A stretch of 64,000 nt of DNA from SVEL01 sp045126215 (GTDB taxonomy: Bacteria > Bacillota > Clostridia > Lachnospirales > Lachnospiraceae): contig JBGVOD010000006.1 in NCBI GenBank assembly GCA_045126215.1, positions 1 to 64,000 on the forward strand, given 5' to 3'. The notes below the pieces were generated by a model. It was not told the DNA's origin. It saw only the letters and a list, made by a program, of their open reading frames with translations, and did not search any database. Below, piece after piece: positions 53,516 to 62,199 of the stretch. Within the stretch, counting starts at the first letter, position 1. Every line of letters begins with the position of its first letter. The position numbers and the translations under genes were made by a program.

Positions 53516-54844
53516 CTAGTATTTATATAGATATTCTTTTATTTCCCATTCACTAACTTTTGATGAATACTCTTCCCACTCTTTTTTCTTAGCTTCAATA
53601 TACTTGGTTGATATATAATCCCCGAGTACACTCTGAACAAAATTATCCTTTTCAAATTCAGTGATTGCCTCCTTTAATGTACCCGGCAATTTCTTTATAC
53701 CAAGCTCCATTCTTCTCTCTTCTGATAATTCATAAAGATTCGTATCTACACGACTTGGACAATCAAGTTCATGTTTTATTCCATCAAGACCTGCTGCTAT
53801 ACATACTGCCAATGCTAAATATGGATTACATGCAGTATCCGGACTTCTAAGTTCAACACGTTTTCCATCTGATTTTGAAACCGGTATTCTTATGAGAGGT
53901 GTTCTGTTTTTATTTGACCATGCAACAAATACAGGCGCTTCAAATCCCGGAACCAGTCTCTTATATGAGTTTACAAGAGGATTAGTGATTACAGACATAC
54001 CATTAATATGTTTTAAAATACCGGCAATGAAATGATATGCTTCCTTGCTAAGGCCATTTTCGTCATTAGCATCATCAAAAACATTCACACCATCTTTAAT
54101 AAGTGAAATATTAATATGCATTCCTGATCCATTTACATCAGACTTTGGCTTTGGCATAAACGAAGCATGAAGACCATGTCTTTTGGCTATTGATTTAACT
54201 GTCATTTTGAAGGTCTGAATATTATCAGCTGTCTTAAGAGCCTCTGCATACTTAAAATCTATTTCATGCTGAGCTGGAGCACTTTCATGATGTGACGCTT
54301 CAATTTCAAATCCCATGGATTCAAGGTTTAATACCATATCTCTTCTTGCATTCTCACCTAAGTCATTAGGTCCTATATCGAAATAGCCTGCCTGTTCATG
54401 AGTAATAGTCGTTGGCTGACCATTATCATCAGTATGAAAAAGGAAGAATTCAAGCTCCGGACCAACATTGATTGTATATCCTAGGCTTTTTGCCTCATCA
54501 ATAACTTTTTGCAAAATATGTCTGCTGTCACCATCAAATGGTTTATCATCAGGTGTATATACATCACATATAAGTCTTGCAACTTTACCCTGCTGTGGTC
54601 TCCAAGGGAATATTTCAAATGTGTCTAAATCAGGTTTCAAAAACATATCCGACTCTTCAACTCTTACAAACCCATCAATTGATGAGCCATCAAACATACA
54701 TTCATTTTCAAGAGCTTTTTCAAGCTGTGATGATGTGATTGCGATATTTTTAAGTGTACCAAACATATCTGTGAATTGAAGTCTTATGAATTCTACATCC
54801 TCTTCAACTACAAGATTTAATATGTCTTTCTTTGTGTATTTCAT
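53516..54844 (-). CDS. glnA: Glutamine synthetase type I
   Basis: This 442-residue enzyme makes glutamine from glutamate, ammonia and ATP. Motifs: MFDGSSIDGF, NVGPELEFFLFH, HHESAPAQHEIDFKYA and NKNRTPLIRIP. No adenylylation-site insert is apparent, and the length fits the short GSI-alpha type. It is preceded by a promoter and a leader with a terminator-like hairpin, and followed by an ANTAR regulator. Confidence 0.97.
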   Translation of the reverse strand: MKYTKKDILNLVVEEDVEFIRLQFTDMFGTLKNIAITSSQLEKALENECMFDGSSIDGFVRVEESDMFLKPDLDTFEIFPWRPQQGKVARLICDVYTPDDKPFDGDSRHILQKVIDEAKSLGYTINVGPELEFFLFHTDDNGQPTTITHEQAGYFDIGPNDLGENARRDMVLNLESMGFEIEASHHESAPAQHEIDFKYAEALKTADNIQTFKMTVKSIAKRHGLHASFMPKPKSDVNGSGMHINISLIKDGVNVFDDANDENGLSKEAYHFIAGILKHINGMSVITNPLVNSYKRLVPGFEAPVFVAWSNKNRTPLIRIPVSKSDGKRVELRSPDTACNPYLALAVCIAAGLDGIKHELDCPSRVDTNLYELSEERRMELGIKKLPGTLKEAITEFEKDNFVQSVLGDYISTKYIEAKKKEWEEYSSKVSEWEIKEYLYKY

Positions 54845-54906
54845 TTTTCCTCCTACTATGCATTTTCAGCATTTTCTACCTAAAAAAGTATTTTATATCA
54901 TAAAAG

Positions 54907-54935
54907 GGCGCTATTATAGTGTATATAATAACGCC
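54907..54935 (-). terminator. Terminator-like hairpin in the glnA leader (candidate attenuator)
   Basis: On the minus strand GGCGTTATTATA and TATAATAGCGCC form a 12-bp stem followed by CTTTTATG. It lies about 20 nt after the predicted transcription start and 60 nt before the glnA start codon. Confidence 0.65.
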
Positions 54936-54952
54936 TCTTTGCATTCAAACAA

Positions 54953-54981
54953 ATTTTAACAGTATAGCTTTTTTTTGTCAA
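54953..54981 (-). promoter_or_regulatory. glnA promoter
   Basis: On the minus strand TTGACA (54981-54976) and TAAAAT (54958-54953) are separated by 17 bp. The hairpin at 54907-54935 lies downstream of it, so termination there would affect glnA. Confidence 0.8.
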
Positions 54982-55025
54982 TTACCTCTTGAAAATTCTT
55001 ATGTTGTTTCTTATGTTGCTGAACA

Positions 55026-56288
55026 TTAAACTCCATTATCACTTTCATTTGTGTCTTGAGTACTATTCGTAATAGACTCAAAAGCCTCTGTTGTACTTGT
55101 TGTTATATTTGATGTATTTGTTGTTGTGCCTGCTGCTGTGTCTGTTGTGTTTGTTGTTGTCGTCGATTCCAAAGTCGAATTCGTTGGTTGCGGAACAGTT
55201 GTTGTGGATTCTGGTACTTCCTCTGTTGGTACTTCGGTAACATTAAGTACAAAATCCATTTCTGCCTCACTGCCAATTGCATCAACTACTTTTGCTTTCA
55301 CTGTATATACTCCAGGTATAGCCAAATTATAATTACCTTCTATAGTCATCTTATCTGAAATATCGTTACCACAGGTATCTGTTGCAACAAAATACGATAA
55401 TACTGTATTTACATTTGAGCCTGCAGATACTGATATATTATTTGAATTACCCTTTATTTCAGCCTTGAATTGCTTCCATGGATTTGCATCATCAGGATCT
55501 GTTGGATCCCATCCTGCATATGGACTATCAACAGGTATCTTTATCATTTCAGGCTTGCCTAGCGGACCTGGTGATGAAACATCATCATATAATATTACAG
55601 TTGTATTAACAGCACAGTTTTCATATATCCAGATTGCATCTCTGACACAGAGACGAACGCATCCAAGTGATGCTGCCTCTCCAAGCTTGTTAAACTCCTC
55701 TGTTTCAAGGGAGTCTTTTGATGTGCTAAGATATGGCACAGAGTGGAATAAATATGAATTCTTAAACCTATACACATACTGTGCCCTTGTACCATCTGCC
55801 ATTACAGCCCATCTGAACATATCCGATGTTGTATATGTTCCAAGAGGAGTCTCATGTCCCTCTCTACCTGTAGAACATACAAAAGCCTTTACAGGAACTG
55901 TAAACTGTCCGGTCTCATCCTTTGTATATACTGTAACACAGTTCATTGCTCTATTTACCATAATAAGATATGGCAGTTCATTCGTATCAACAGTTTCCCT
56001 TTCTGATGTCTCTTCCTCGATTACATCAATAATATTTTCATTTCTTGATGTAGTTTCTGATGATTCAGAATGGGATGGCTGTTGAGATGTCTGTATGTTT
56101 TTATCATTATCTTTGTTATTGCTTTCATTTTTTTCTGTTCTATTCTCAGATGTATTTGTAGCGGCACCGGCTCTGTCTAATAACAATACACCAAGTACAA
56201 CAAATACGACAACAAAAGCGAGTGAAACAGACGTAGTCAATGCTACAAGATGTCTGTTTCTGACTAAAAATTTTTTAAAACCATTCAT
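55026..56288 (-). CDS. L,D-transpeptidase (YkuD) with C-terminal Ig-like and Thr-rich regions
   Basis: This 420-residue membrane-anchored enzyme has a YkuD domain: SYLFHSVPYLS with the His, then ASLGCVRLCVRDA with the catalytic Cys. It would make 3-3 peptidoglycan cross-links or attach proteins. An N-terminal helix (LVALTTSVSLAFVVVFVVLGV) anchors it. A C-terminal bacterial Ig/DUF5011-like domain (AIPGVYTVKAKVVDAIGSEA) and a Thr-rich tail follow. The ATG at 56288 has GGA upstream at better spacing than the TTG at 56300. Confidence 0.92.
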   Translation of the reverse strand: MNGFKKFLVRNRHLVALTTSVSLAFVVVFVVLGVLLLDRAGAATNTSENRTEKNESNNKDNDKNIQTSQQPSHSESSETTSRNENIIDVIEEETSERETVDTNELPYLIMVNRAMNCVTVYTKDETGQFTVPVKAFVCSTGREGHETPLGTYTTSDMFRWAVMADGTRAQYVYRFKNSYLFHSVPYLSTSKDSLETEEFNKLGEAASLGCVRLCVRDAIWIYENCAVNTTVILYDDVSSPGPLGKPEMIKIPVDSPYAGWDPTDPDDANPWKQFKAEIKGNSNNISVSAGSNVNTVLSYFVATDTCGNDISDKMTIEGNYNLAIPGVYTVKAKVVDAIGSEAEMDFVLNVTEVPTEEVPESTTTVPQPTNSTLESTTTTNTTDTAAGTTTNTSNITTSTTEAFESITNSTQDTNESDNGV

Positions 56289-56375
56289 AATTTTATCCAA
56301 AATTGTAATAATGTAAATTCTAGACTCTATATAACATTATACCAGGGTCAAAAGGCTATGCATTTCATGATAACA

Positions 56376-56915
56376 TTATTCTACATAAGAATATGTAATT
56401 GAAATAACGCTTTCGTCTTTTACAACAATTGAAAGTTCAGTCTTACCATCCTTGAACTGATAATTTCCTGTTTCATTAACATCTACATTCATCTTTTCAA
56501 ATACATCGTGATTAGTTGAACCAATTCTGATGCCTTCTTCTGTCTCTACCATATCATCTAAAAGCTGTACACATGTGATTACTTCATTGCCATCAACTGT
56601 GCTTGTTGTAACCTGATATGATGTTCCATATGTGTATATATGGTCTTCACCTTCAAATGCACAACTTGTTGCTGTGAAAGAACTTGTTGGCTCTCCAAGT
56701 TCTTCAAGAACAGATGCTGGATCTCCCATATTAAGAGGAACTGTTGCAGTTGTTCCAGGAACTGATGCCATAAATACATATTTTTCATTTACCGTCATAC
56801 CACTCTCATCTGTTGCTCTTGTTGTAAGAGGTGCCTTTTCGTCTTCTCCACAACCTGTAAAGCAAACCATCATTGTTGATAAAGCAAGTCCTAAAGCTAA
56901 AATTTTCTTTCTCAT
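56376..56915 (-). CDS. Uncharacterised lipoprotein
   Basis: This 179-residue protein has a lipoprotein signal (MRKKILALGLALSTMMVCFTGC, lipobox FTGC). The mature part has two halves, each with a GDPASVLEELGEP- or GSTNHDVFEKM-type segment, which suggests a tandem domain. No family name is known to me. It lies 21 bp after the SGNH gene and 75 bp before the L,D-transpeptidase, within the Dlt-like operon. Confidence 0.8.
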   Translation of the reverse strand: MRKKILALGLALSTMMVCFTGCGEDEKAPLTTRATDESGMTVNEKYVFMASVPGTTATVPLNMGDPASVLEELGEPTSSFTATSCAFEGEDHIYTYGTSYQVTTSTVDGNEVITCVQLLDDMVETEEGIRIGSTNHDVFEKMNVDVNETGNYQFKDGKTELSIVVKDESVISITYSYVE

Positions 56916-56936
56916 TCTTTTCTCCCTTTCCTTTTA

Positions 56937-57998
56937 TCAATATCCTTTTAGATATCCATATTCTTCAAATAAATCTGCCTGTTTCTTTTTCTCTGCATTG
57001 TATTCTTCCGTAATATTATCCCAATGCTCTTTAACAGACTTGTTTGAAGTATAATCTGTAAATTCAAAATTTTCAACTAAAATGTTACCAAAATAGTCAG
57101 CTAATTTTTCTGCGCCATACACATTAAGGTGTAGACCACCATCATAAGTATCTTTTTCAAAATCTATACCAATATCTTCTATATGGTCTAGAAAATTTAC
57201 GTATAACAAATCGTTTTCCTTGGCATATTCTGTCATTGCCTCGTCCCATTCGTCATACCAGTATGGATATATACTCGGCGCCTTCATTAATACAAGCTGT
57301 ATATCATTCTCTTTACATAGCTCAACCATCATATCAAGATATTTGTAACTATTTTCCGAAAATGAATAATCCTTAAGTACCGGTGCAGTTGGAGTACCTG
57401 TAACAGGTTTTATATCTGCCCTCATTAAATACCCACTGAATGTAACTCTGTCTTTCTTAAAGAAATACTTAAAATCATCACTTGTAAGTTCACTCCATCT
57501 AGAATGATATCTTAATAAAGGGAAGATATATGATAAGAATGATTCCTCTTCTGTCATTGATGCCTTAATTGATGCAATCTTTGACTTTGACAGTTTCATA
57601 CCATCAAGCGTCATTCTGTTATACGCTTCATTTTGAGGTTCACCATATTTCATTGATAAAACATTGAATACAACTACATCAGGCTTTTCATAGCTAAGAG
57701 TTTCCTCTAATAAATAATATGACTGCCATATAAGCTGCTGTGCGCTTCCTCTCATATAGCTTGTTATTCCGTATTTTTCATACAATGTAACAGGAGAAAT
57801 ATTTTCATATATCTCACAGTCACCAACGAAAATCACATTATGATTCTCACTATCATCATAATATTCCGCAATCATAGCGCCTTCATATATGCCGGACATA
57901 TATTTTGGCATGAGTAGATTCTGTAATGCTGCTAAAACAACAATCATAATCACCAACGTGACTGCCAGAATAATTATCTTTTTCTTTCTACTAGTCAT
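56937..57998 (-). CDS. DltD-like SGNH membrane protein with Cys at the nucleophile position
   Basis: This 353-residue protein has one N-terminal membrane helix and an extracytoplasmic SGNH-like domain. Block I reads VIFVGDCEIYE, where GDSE is expected in SGNH hydrolases, so the nucleophilic Ser is replaced by Cys. The C-terminal His block reads DGGLHLNVYGAEKL (DxxH-like). It follows the MBOAT gene, as DltD follows DltB in Dlt-type systems. I know relatives with the same GDCE from Lachnospiraceae, so the change is probably a family trait rather than damage. Confidence 0.88.
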   Translation of the reverse strand: MTSRKKKIIILAVTLVIMIVVLAALQNLLMPKYMSGIYEGAMIAEYYDDSENHNVIFVGDCEIYENISPVTLYEKYGITSYMRGSAQQLIWQSYYLLEETLSYEKPDVVVFNVLSMKYGEPQNEAYNRMTLDGMKLSKSKIASIKASMTEEESFLSYIFPLLRYHSRWSELTSDDFKYFFKKDRVTFSGYLMRADIKPVTGTPTAPVLKDYSFSENSYKYLDMMVELCKENDIQLVLMKAPSIYPYWYDEWDEAMTEYAKENDLLYVNFLDHIEDIGIDFEKDTYDGGLHLNVYGAEKLADYFGNILVENFEFTDYTSNKSVKEHWDNITEEYNAEKKKQADLFEEYGYLKGY

Positions 57999-58055
57999 TT
58001 CTGTCTCCTAATTCATCCTATCATATCATTTAAAAAACCTTAATAATATGATTCA

Positions 58056-59642
58056 CTAGAACTGATTATAAATAAACTGGCTTGCATTATATCCTATTCC
58101 ATATGCACCAAAAACTATAATACATATGAATAAAACTGCAAACACAACACATTCAAATCCAAATCCTCTATCACTGATTCTCTTTCTTATACCTTTTCTT
58201 CTCTGCAACATACTTACCATAAACATAATAAGTACACCGATTATAATTACAACATAATCGTATGATGACAGTCCAAGCTGCATAAGTGAACCATTTGTGA
58301 TATCTGAAATATGAAAATCAGAAAAAATACTGAAAAACATTTTGAATGTCATTGGAACATCCCTATAACAATCAAACATTCTAAGAGTACTCATAATAAA
58401 ACATGTTCTTAATATTTCGAAAACCTTATATGATAATGTAGGTTTAAGAGAAGGAAATTTCTCGTGGAACTTTTCATATAGAGGCTTTAGCTCTTCACTC
58501 ACAATAATAACCAGACAGTTTCCGAGACCCCATACAAGGAAATTCCATGCAGCTCCATGCCACAAACCTGTAACAGCCCATGTAATAATTGATGCTATAT
58601 ACACCGGAATTTTCTTTCCAAATTTGTCTCCAAAAAGTTTCTTTGATCTTTTCGTGAGTTTCATCATCCATCCACTGATTGAAACAGGATAGAATATGTA
58701 TTCCTTAAACCATACACCAAGTGATATATGCCATCTTCTCCAGTACTCTGCAATGTTTTTCGAGAAAAATGGTCTGTTGAAGTTTTCTGTCACTTCTATG
58801 CCAAGCATCTGACCAATACCAATTGTAATATCTATACCACCGGTGAAATCAGCATATAACTGACATGCATAAAATGCCATTCCAAAAAGTACAAATATAC
58901 CATCATACTGATTTGTATCTCCGATGAGTGTCTTTACCCCAACAAGAATTCTGTCTGCAATAACAACTTTTTTGAAATATCCCCAAAGTATTCTTTCAAG
59001 TCCAAATCTTATATTGTCAAACTTAAATGAATGCTCCTCATAAAGTGTTTTGCTTAAATTCCCAAATCTGCTAATAGGTCCCTGAATAAGCTGTGGAAAA
59101 AAAGATGTAAATAATGCAAGCTTAAAAATATTTTTTTCTGCCTCATACTTTCCATAATACAAATCAATCAGATATCCCATTATCTGGAATGTATAGAATG
59201 ATATTCCAAGTGGTAAAAACAAACTAACAAAACTTAATGGCTCATTCTTAAAGAAGATACTATTTACAATTGAAATTCCAAAATTAGCATATTTTAAAAC
59301 TGCAAGAATGCCAAAATTAATGAGAACACCTAAAACAAGGTATCTTCCTCTTCTTTTTTTCATTCTCTCCTTGTATGCTTTTTTATCTTCTTTCTGCCAT
59401 ACAGCTTTATTAAGTTTGATTTGTTCTTTTTCTTCAATATTTAACTTGTTTATTCTTAAACTGATAAGGTAGACTGAGATAATTGTGACACCAATAAATA
59501 AAAAGCCTTCAATACCTGCAGCATAGTAAAAGAGCATATTTGCAATTAACAAAAGCTTCCATTGCCAACGCTTTGGTACCACATAATACAAAATCACAGT
59601 TGCTACAAGAAACAGAATAAACTCTGATGATGTAAATAACAT
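58056..59642 (-). CDS. MBOAT family O-acyltransferase (DltB-like)
   Basis: This 528-residue polytopic protein has about 11 membrane segments. The catalytic His lies in VTGLWHGAAWNFLVWG and the other conserved block is EYWRRWHISLGVWFKEYIFYP. It would transfer an acyl or aminoacyl group from the carrier protein to an extracytoplasmic acceptor. It sits 17 bp after the carrier protein gene, the DltC-DltB arrangement. Confidence 0.94.
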   Translation of the reverse strand: MLFTSSEFILFLVATVILYYVVPKRWQWKLLLIANMLFYYAAGIEGFLFIGVTIISVYLISLRINKLNIEEKEQIKLNKAVWQKEDKKAYKERMKKRRGRYLVLGVLINFGILAVLKYANFGISIVNSIFFKNEPLSFVSLFLPLGISFYTFQIMGYLIDLYYGKYEAEKNIFKLALFTSFFPQLIQGPISRFGNLSKTLYEEHSFKFDNIRFGLERILWGYFKKVVIADRILVGVKTLIGDTNQYDGIFVLFGMAFYACQLYADFTGGIDITIGIGQMLGIEVTENFNRPFFSKNIAEYWRRWHISLGVWFKEYIFYPVSISGWMMKLTKRSKKLFGDKFGKKIPVYIASIITWAVTGLWHGAAWNFLVWGLGNCLVIIVSEELKPLYEKFHEKFPSLKPTLSYKVFEILRTCFIMSTLRMFDCYRDVPMTFKMFFSIFSDFHISDITNGSLMQLGLSSYDYVVIIIGVLIMFMVSMLQRRKGIRKRISDRGFGFECVVFAVLFICIIVFGAYGIGYNASQFIYNQF

Positions 59643-59659
59643 AATTTCTCCAATTTATC

Positions 59660-59887
59660 TTATTCTTCTTCAAGTCTCTGAATTAATTCATAGATTGCTT
59701 CTGCTGAATTAAAGTTTTCCGGAATAAGTTCATCCGCAGGAATCATTACATCATATTCATCATTTACTTCTGATACAATTGTAACAATATCAAAGGAATC
59801 TAATATTTTGTTGTCAATTAATGCGTTTTCTGTTTCAAAGTCGATTTCCGGATGTAATCCCTGTAAAATTTCTAAAAGTGCTTTCAT
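59660..59887 (-). CDS. Acyl/aminoacyl carrier protein (DltC-like)
   Basis: This 75-residue acidic protein has the phosphopantetheine Ser in NKILDSFDIVTIV. It is the size of a DltC carrier. It starts 9 bp after the adenylation enzyme gene, so the two are very probably translated together. Confidence 0.92.
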   Translation of the reverse strand: MKALLEILQGLHPEIDFETENALIDNKILDSFDIVTIVSEVNDEYDVMIPADELIPENFNSAEAIYELIQRLEEE

Positions 59888-59896
59888 TTCATATAC

Positions 59897-61408
59897 CTAC
59901 TTTCTTTTAATTACTTCATTTTTAATCTTTACTCTGTCAATCTTACCATTGAGAGTAAGTGGTAGTGATTCCATAGCTGTTACACTACTAGGAATCATAT
60001 ATCTTGGAAGCTTTTCTTTAAGAAGTTCTACAACATCTTTTACTGTTGCTTCACCTTGATATACCATATATATTTTCTTCTTTTCCTCATCGTATACACA
60101 ACATACTGCATTTACACCATCAAACTGGTTTACTGCAGCTTCAATCTCACCAAGCTCAATTCTGTGTCCCATATGCTTTATCTGATGGTCACGTCTTGAA
60201 ATATAGATAAGTTCTCCATATTCATTATACTTTGCAAGGTCTCCGGTTTTATATACGATTTCCGGATATTTATTATTAAGAGGATTTTGAACGAACGCTG
60301 TCTTTGTTCTTTCAAAATCATTATAATAACCAAGTGTTACGGCTGTGCCCCTGATATATATCTCTCCCTCAGTACCAGGTCCTGCTAATTCATTTTTGTC
60401 ATTTATAAGCAGTATCTCTGTATTTCTGAATGGTCGTCCTATAGGAATAACGTCACCCTCGCTAAAATCTCTGTTCACTACATAGTAACAAGACATTCCT
60501 GTTGCCTCGGTTGGCCCGTAAAGGTTAATATACTTAGCGTCTGGAACATTTTCTTTCCATAGATTGAACTGCTTAACAGGGAATACCTCACTACCAAAGG
60601 CAATAACCTTAAGATACTTTGGTACAACAGTTTTAAATGCACCAAGCCCTGATATAATTGTCAGCCCTGGAACAACCCAGCATATAGTATTTATCTTATA
60701 TTGATTCAAATACTCAACAAGCTTTACAGGCATCATAAACAGCTGTTTTGGAATAAAATATGTTGTAGCACCATACTTCATTGTTGTATAGACTTCCTTT
60801 AGACAGGCATCAACATAAAGTGGTGTCTGATTTCCAAATATTGTTTCGTCACTTACCTCAAGTACCTCTGACAATGTCTCAATATAATCAATAACAGACC
60901 TATGACACGCAATAACTCCCTTTGGAACACCTGTTGAACCAGATGTATATACGATGTAAATAGGATCTGTATCTATTTGCCTGTTTCTGATATTAAGAAG
61001 TAATTCCTCGTCAATTTCTTCATCAATCAAATCTTCGTATACAAGAATGTTCTTGCAGTCTGTAAATTCTTCAATATGATCTGCCACATCTCTTGAGCAG
61101 ATTATCTGTCTTGGATTAAGACCTGAGATGATTAAATCTATTCTGGTCTTTGGCATTTCCTCATCAATTGGAACATAATAATTTCCTGAATATATTACTC
61201 CCATAAATGCAGCAACAGTAGCTGGTGTCTTTCCCATAAAAACAATAACCGGCTCCCTGAAGCAATCTGTTTTTGCAATAGCTGTACCAATAGCTTTTGC
61301 ATTATGCGAAAGCTCACCAAAGGTCATGCCGTTCTCGCCATCTGTATATGCGACCTTATCACTATATTTTTTAACAGTATTTTCAAGATATTCAAGTATA
61401 TTATTCAT
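59897..61408 (-). CDS. Amino-acid adenylation enzyme (DltA-like)
   Basis: This 503-residue stand-alone adenylation enzyme has core motifs A3 YTSGSTGVPKGV, A5 NLYGPTEAT, A7 YKTGDLAKY, A8 HRIELGEIE and A10 LTLNGKIDR with the catalytic Lys. The substrate region around QTPLYVDACLKEVY contains the Asp used to bind the amino group. It loads an amino acid onto the carrier protein. D-Ala is expected for true DltA, but the Asp/Glu racemase directly upstream raises another amino acid as a possibility. Confidence 0.92.
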   Translation of the reverse strand: MNNILEYLENTVKKYSDKVAYTDGENGMTFGELSHNAKAIGTAIAKTDCFREPVIVFMGKTPATVAAFMGVIYSGNYYVPIDEEMPKTRIDLIISGLNPRQIICSRDVADHIEEFTDCKNILVYEDLIDEEIDEELLLNIRNRQIDTDPIYIVYTSGSTGVPKGVIACHRSVIDYIETLSEVLEVSDETIFGNQTPLYVDACLKEVYTTMKYGATTYFIPKQLFMMPVKLVEYLNQYKINTICWVVPGLTIISGLGAFKTVVPKYLKVIAFGSEVFPVKQFNLWKENVPDAKYINLYGPTEATGMSCYYVVNRDFSEGDVIPIGRPFRNTEILLINDKNELAGPGTEGEIYIRGTAVTLGYYNDFERTKTAFVQNPLNNKYPEIVYKTGDLAKYNEYGELIYISRRDHQIKHMGHRIELGEIEAAVNQFDGVNAVCCVYDEEKKKIYMVYQGEATVKDVVELLKEKLPRYMIPSSVTAMESLPLTLNGKIDRVKIKNEVIKRK

Positions 61409-61448
61409 TTAAATATTCCTTTCCTGTTCTATCATAATATAACCATAA

Positions 61449-62162
61449 TTACATTAAATAATCATATTCTGAATTAACCATTGCTCCACAAAGCAATACT
61501 GCCTGTTTTGCAAGTATCTCCAACACATCAAGAAATTCATCATCTAATGTGTAATTTCCTTTCACAACAGAAAGCTCAGTACAACCCAGAAGACAAAGCT
61601 TTGCGCCCTTTGATTTAAGTTCTTCCTTTACTTCATACAAATCATTGACTGATACTTCTTTTCCGGCCTTTACCTCGTCATAAATAACCTTCATTACTAA
61701 TCTTTGTTTTTCATCAGATGGAACAACAACATTTATTCCGTATGCATTCAGTGTATCTTCAAATACCTTGCTTTTTACGGTGCCATCCGTTGCCATGAGG
61801 CCAACAGTATCAATCTTTTTTTTGTTAAGGAATTTCGCCGTTTCTTCAATCATATTTATGAAACCTGACCCGATTGTCTCTGTAATCTCCTTACCAAAAT
61901 AATGTGCTGTAATACAAGGCATTGCAAAATACTCACATCCCTGTTTTTTAAGATTTTCGCCCATCTCCAATATATTTGGCAGTGGATTTGGTTTACTATG
62001 ATCAAGCAGATACTCTGTTCTGTCCGGCGTATCCGGATAATTATAAATAATCATTGGTATATGCCCATTATCATTATCTGCCTTTGTCATTCTTACTACC
62101 AATTCCATAAAATATATTGTAGCCATTGGTCCAAGACCACCTATAATTCCTAGTTTTTTCAT
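61449..62162 (-). CDS. Aspartate/glutamate racemase family protein
   Basis: This 237-residue PLP-independent racemase-family protein has both active-site cysteines: CEYFAMPCITAHYF and LCLLGCTELSVVKG. The motif is usually PCNTAH; Asn is replaced by Ile here, which may change the substrate. It lies 40 bp before the adenylation enzyme gene and 37 bp after the transglutaminase-like gene on the same strand, so it is probably part of the envelope operon. Confidence 0.9.
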   Translation of the reverse strand: MKKLGIIGGLGPMATIYFMELVVRMTKADNDNGHIPMIIYNYPDTPDRTEYLLDHSKPNPLPNILEMGENLKKQGCEYFAMPCITAHYFGKEITETIGSGFINMIEETAKFLNKKKIDTVGLMATDGTVKSKVFEDTLNAYGINVVVPSDEKQRLVMKVIYDEVKAGKEVSVNDLYEVKEELKSKGAKLCLLGCTELSVVKGNYTLDDEFLDVLEILAKQAVLLCGAMVNSEYDYLM

Positions 62163-62199
62163 ATTTATGCCTCAATTATTTTATTTCAACGTCATAATA

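Noticed and set aside
55103..55285. Gln-rich 60-codon minus-strand frame inside the L,D-transpeptidase gene
   Set aside because: It is the Thr-rich tail read in another frame.
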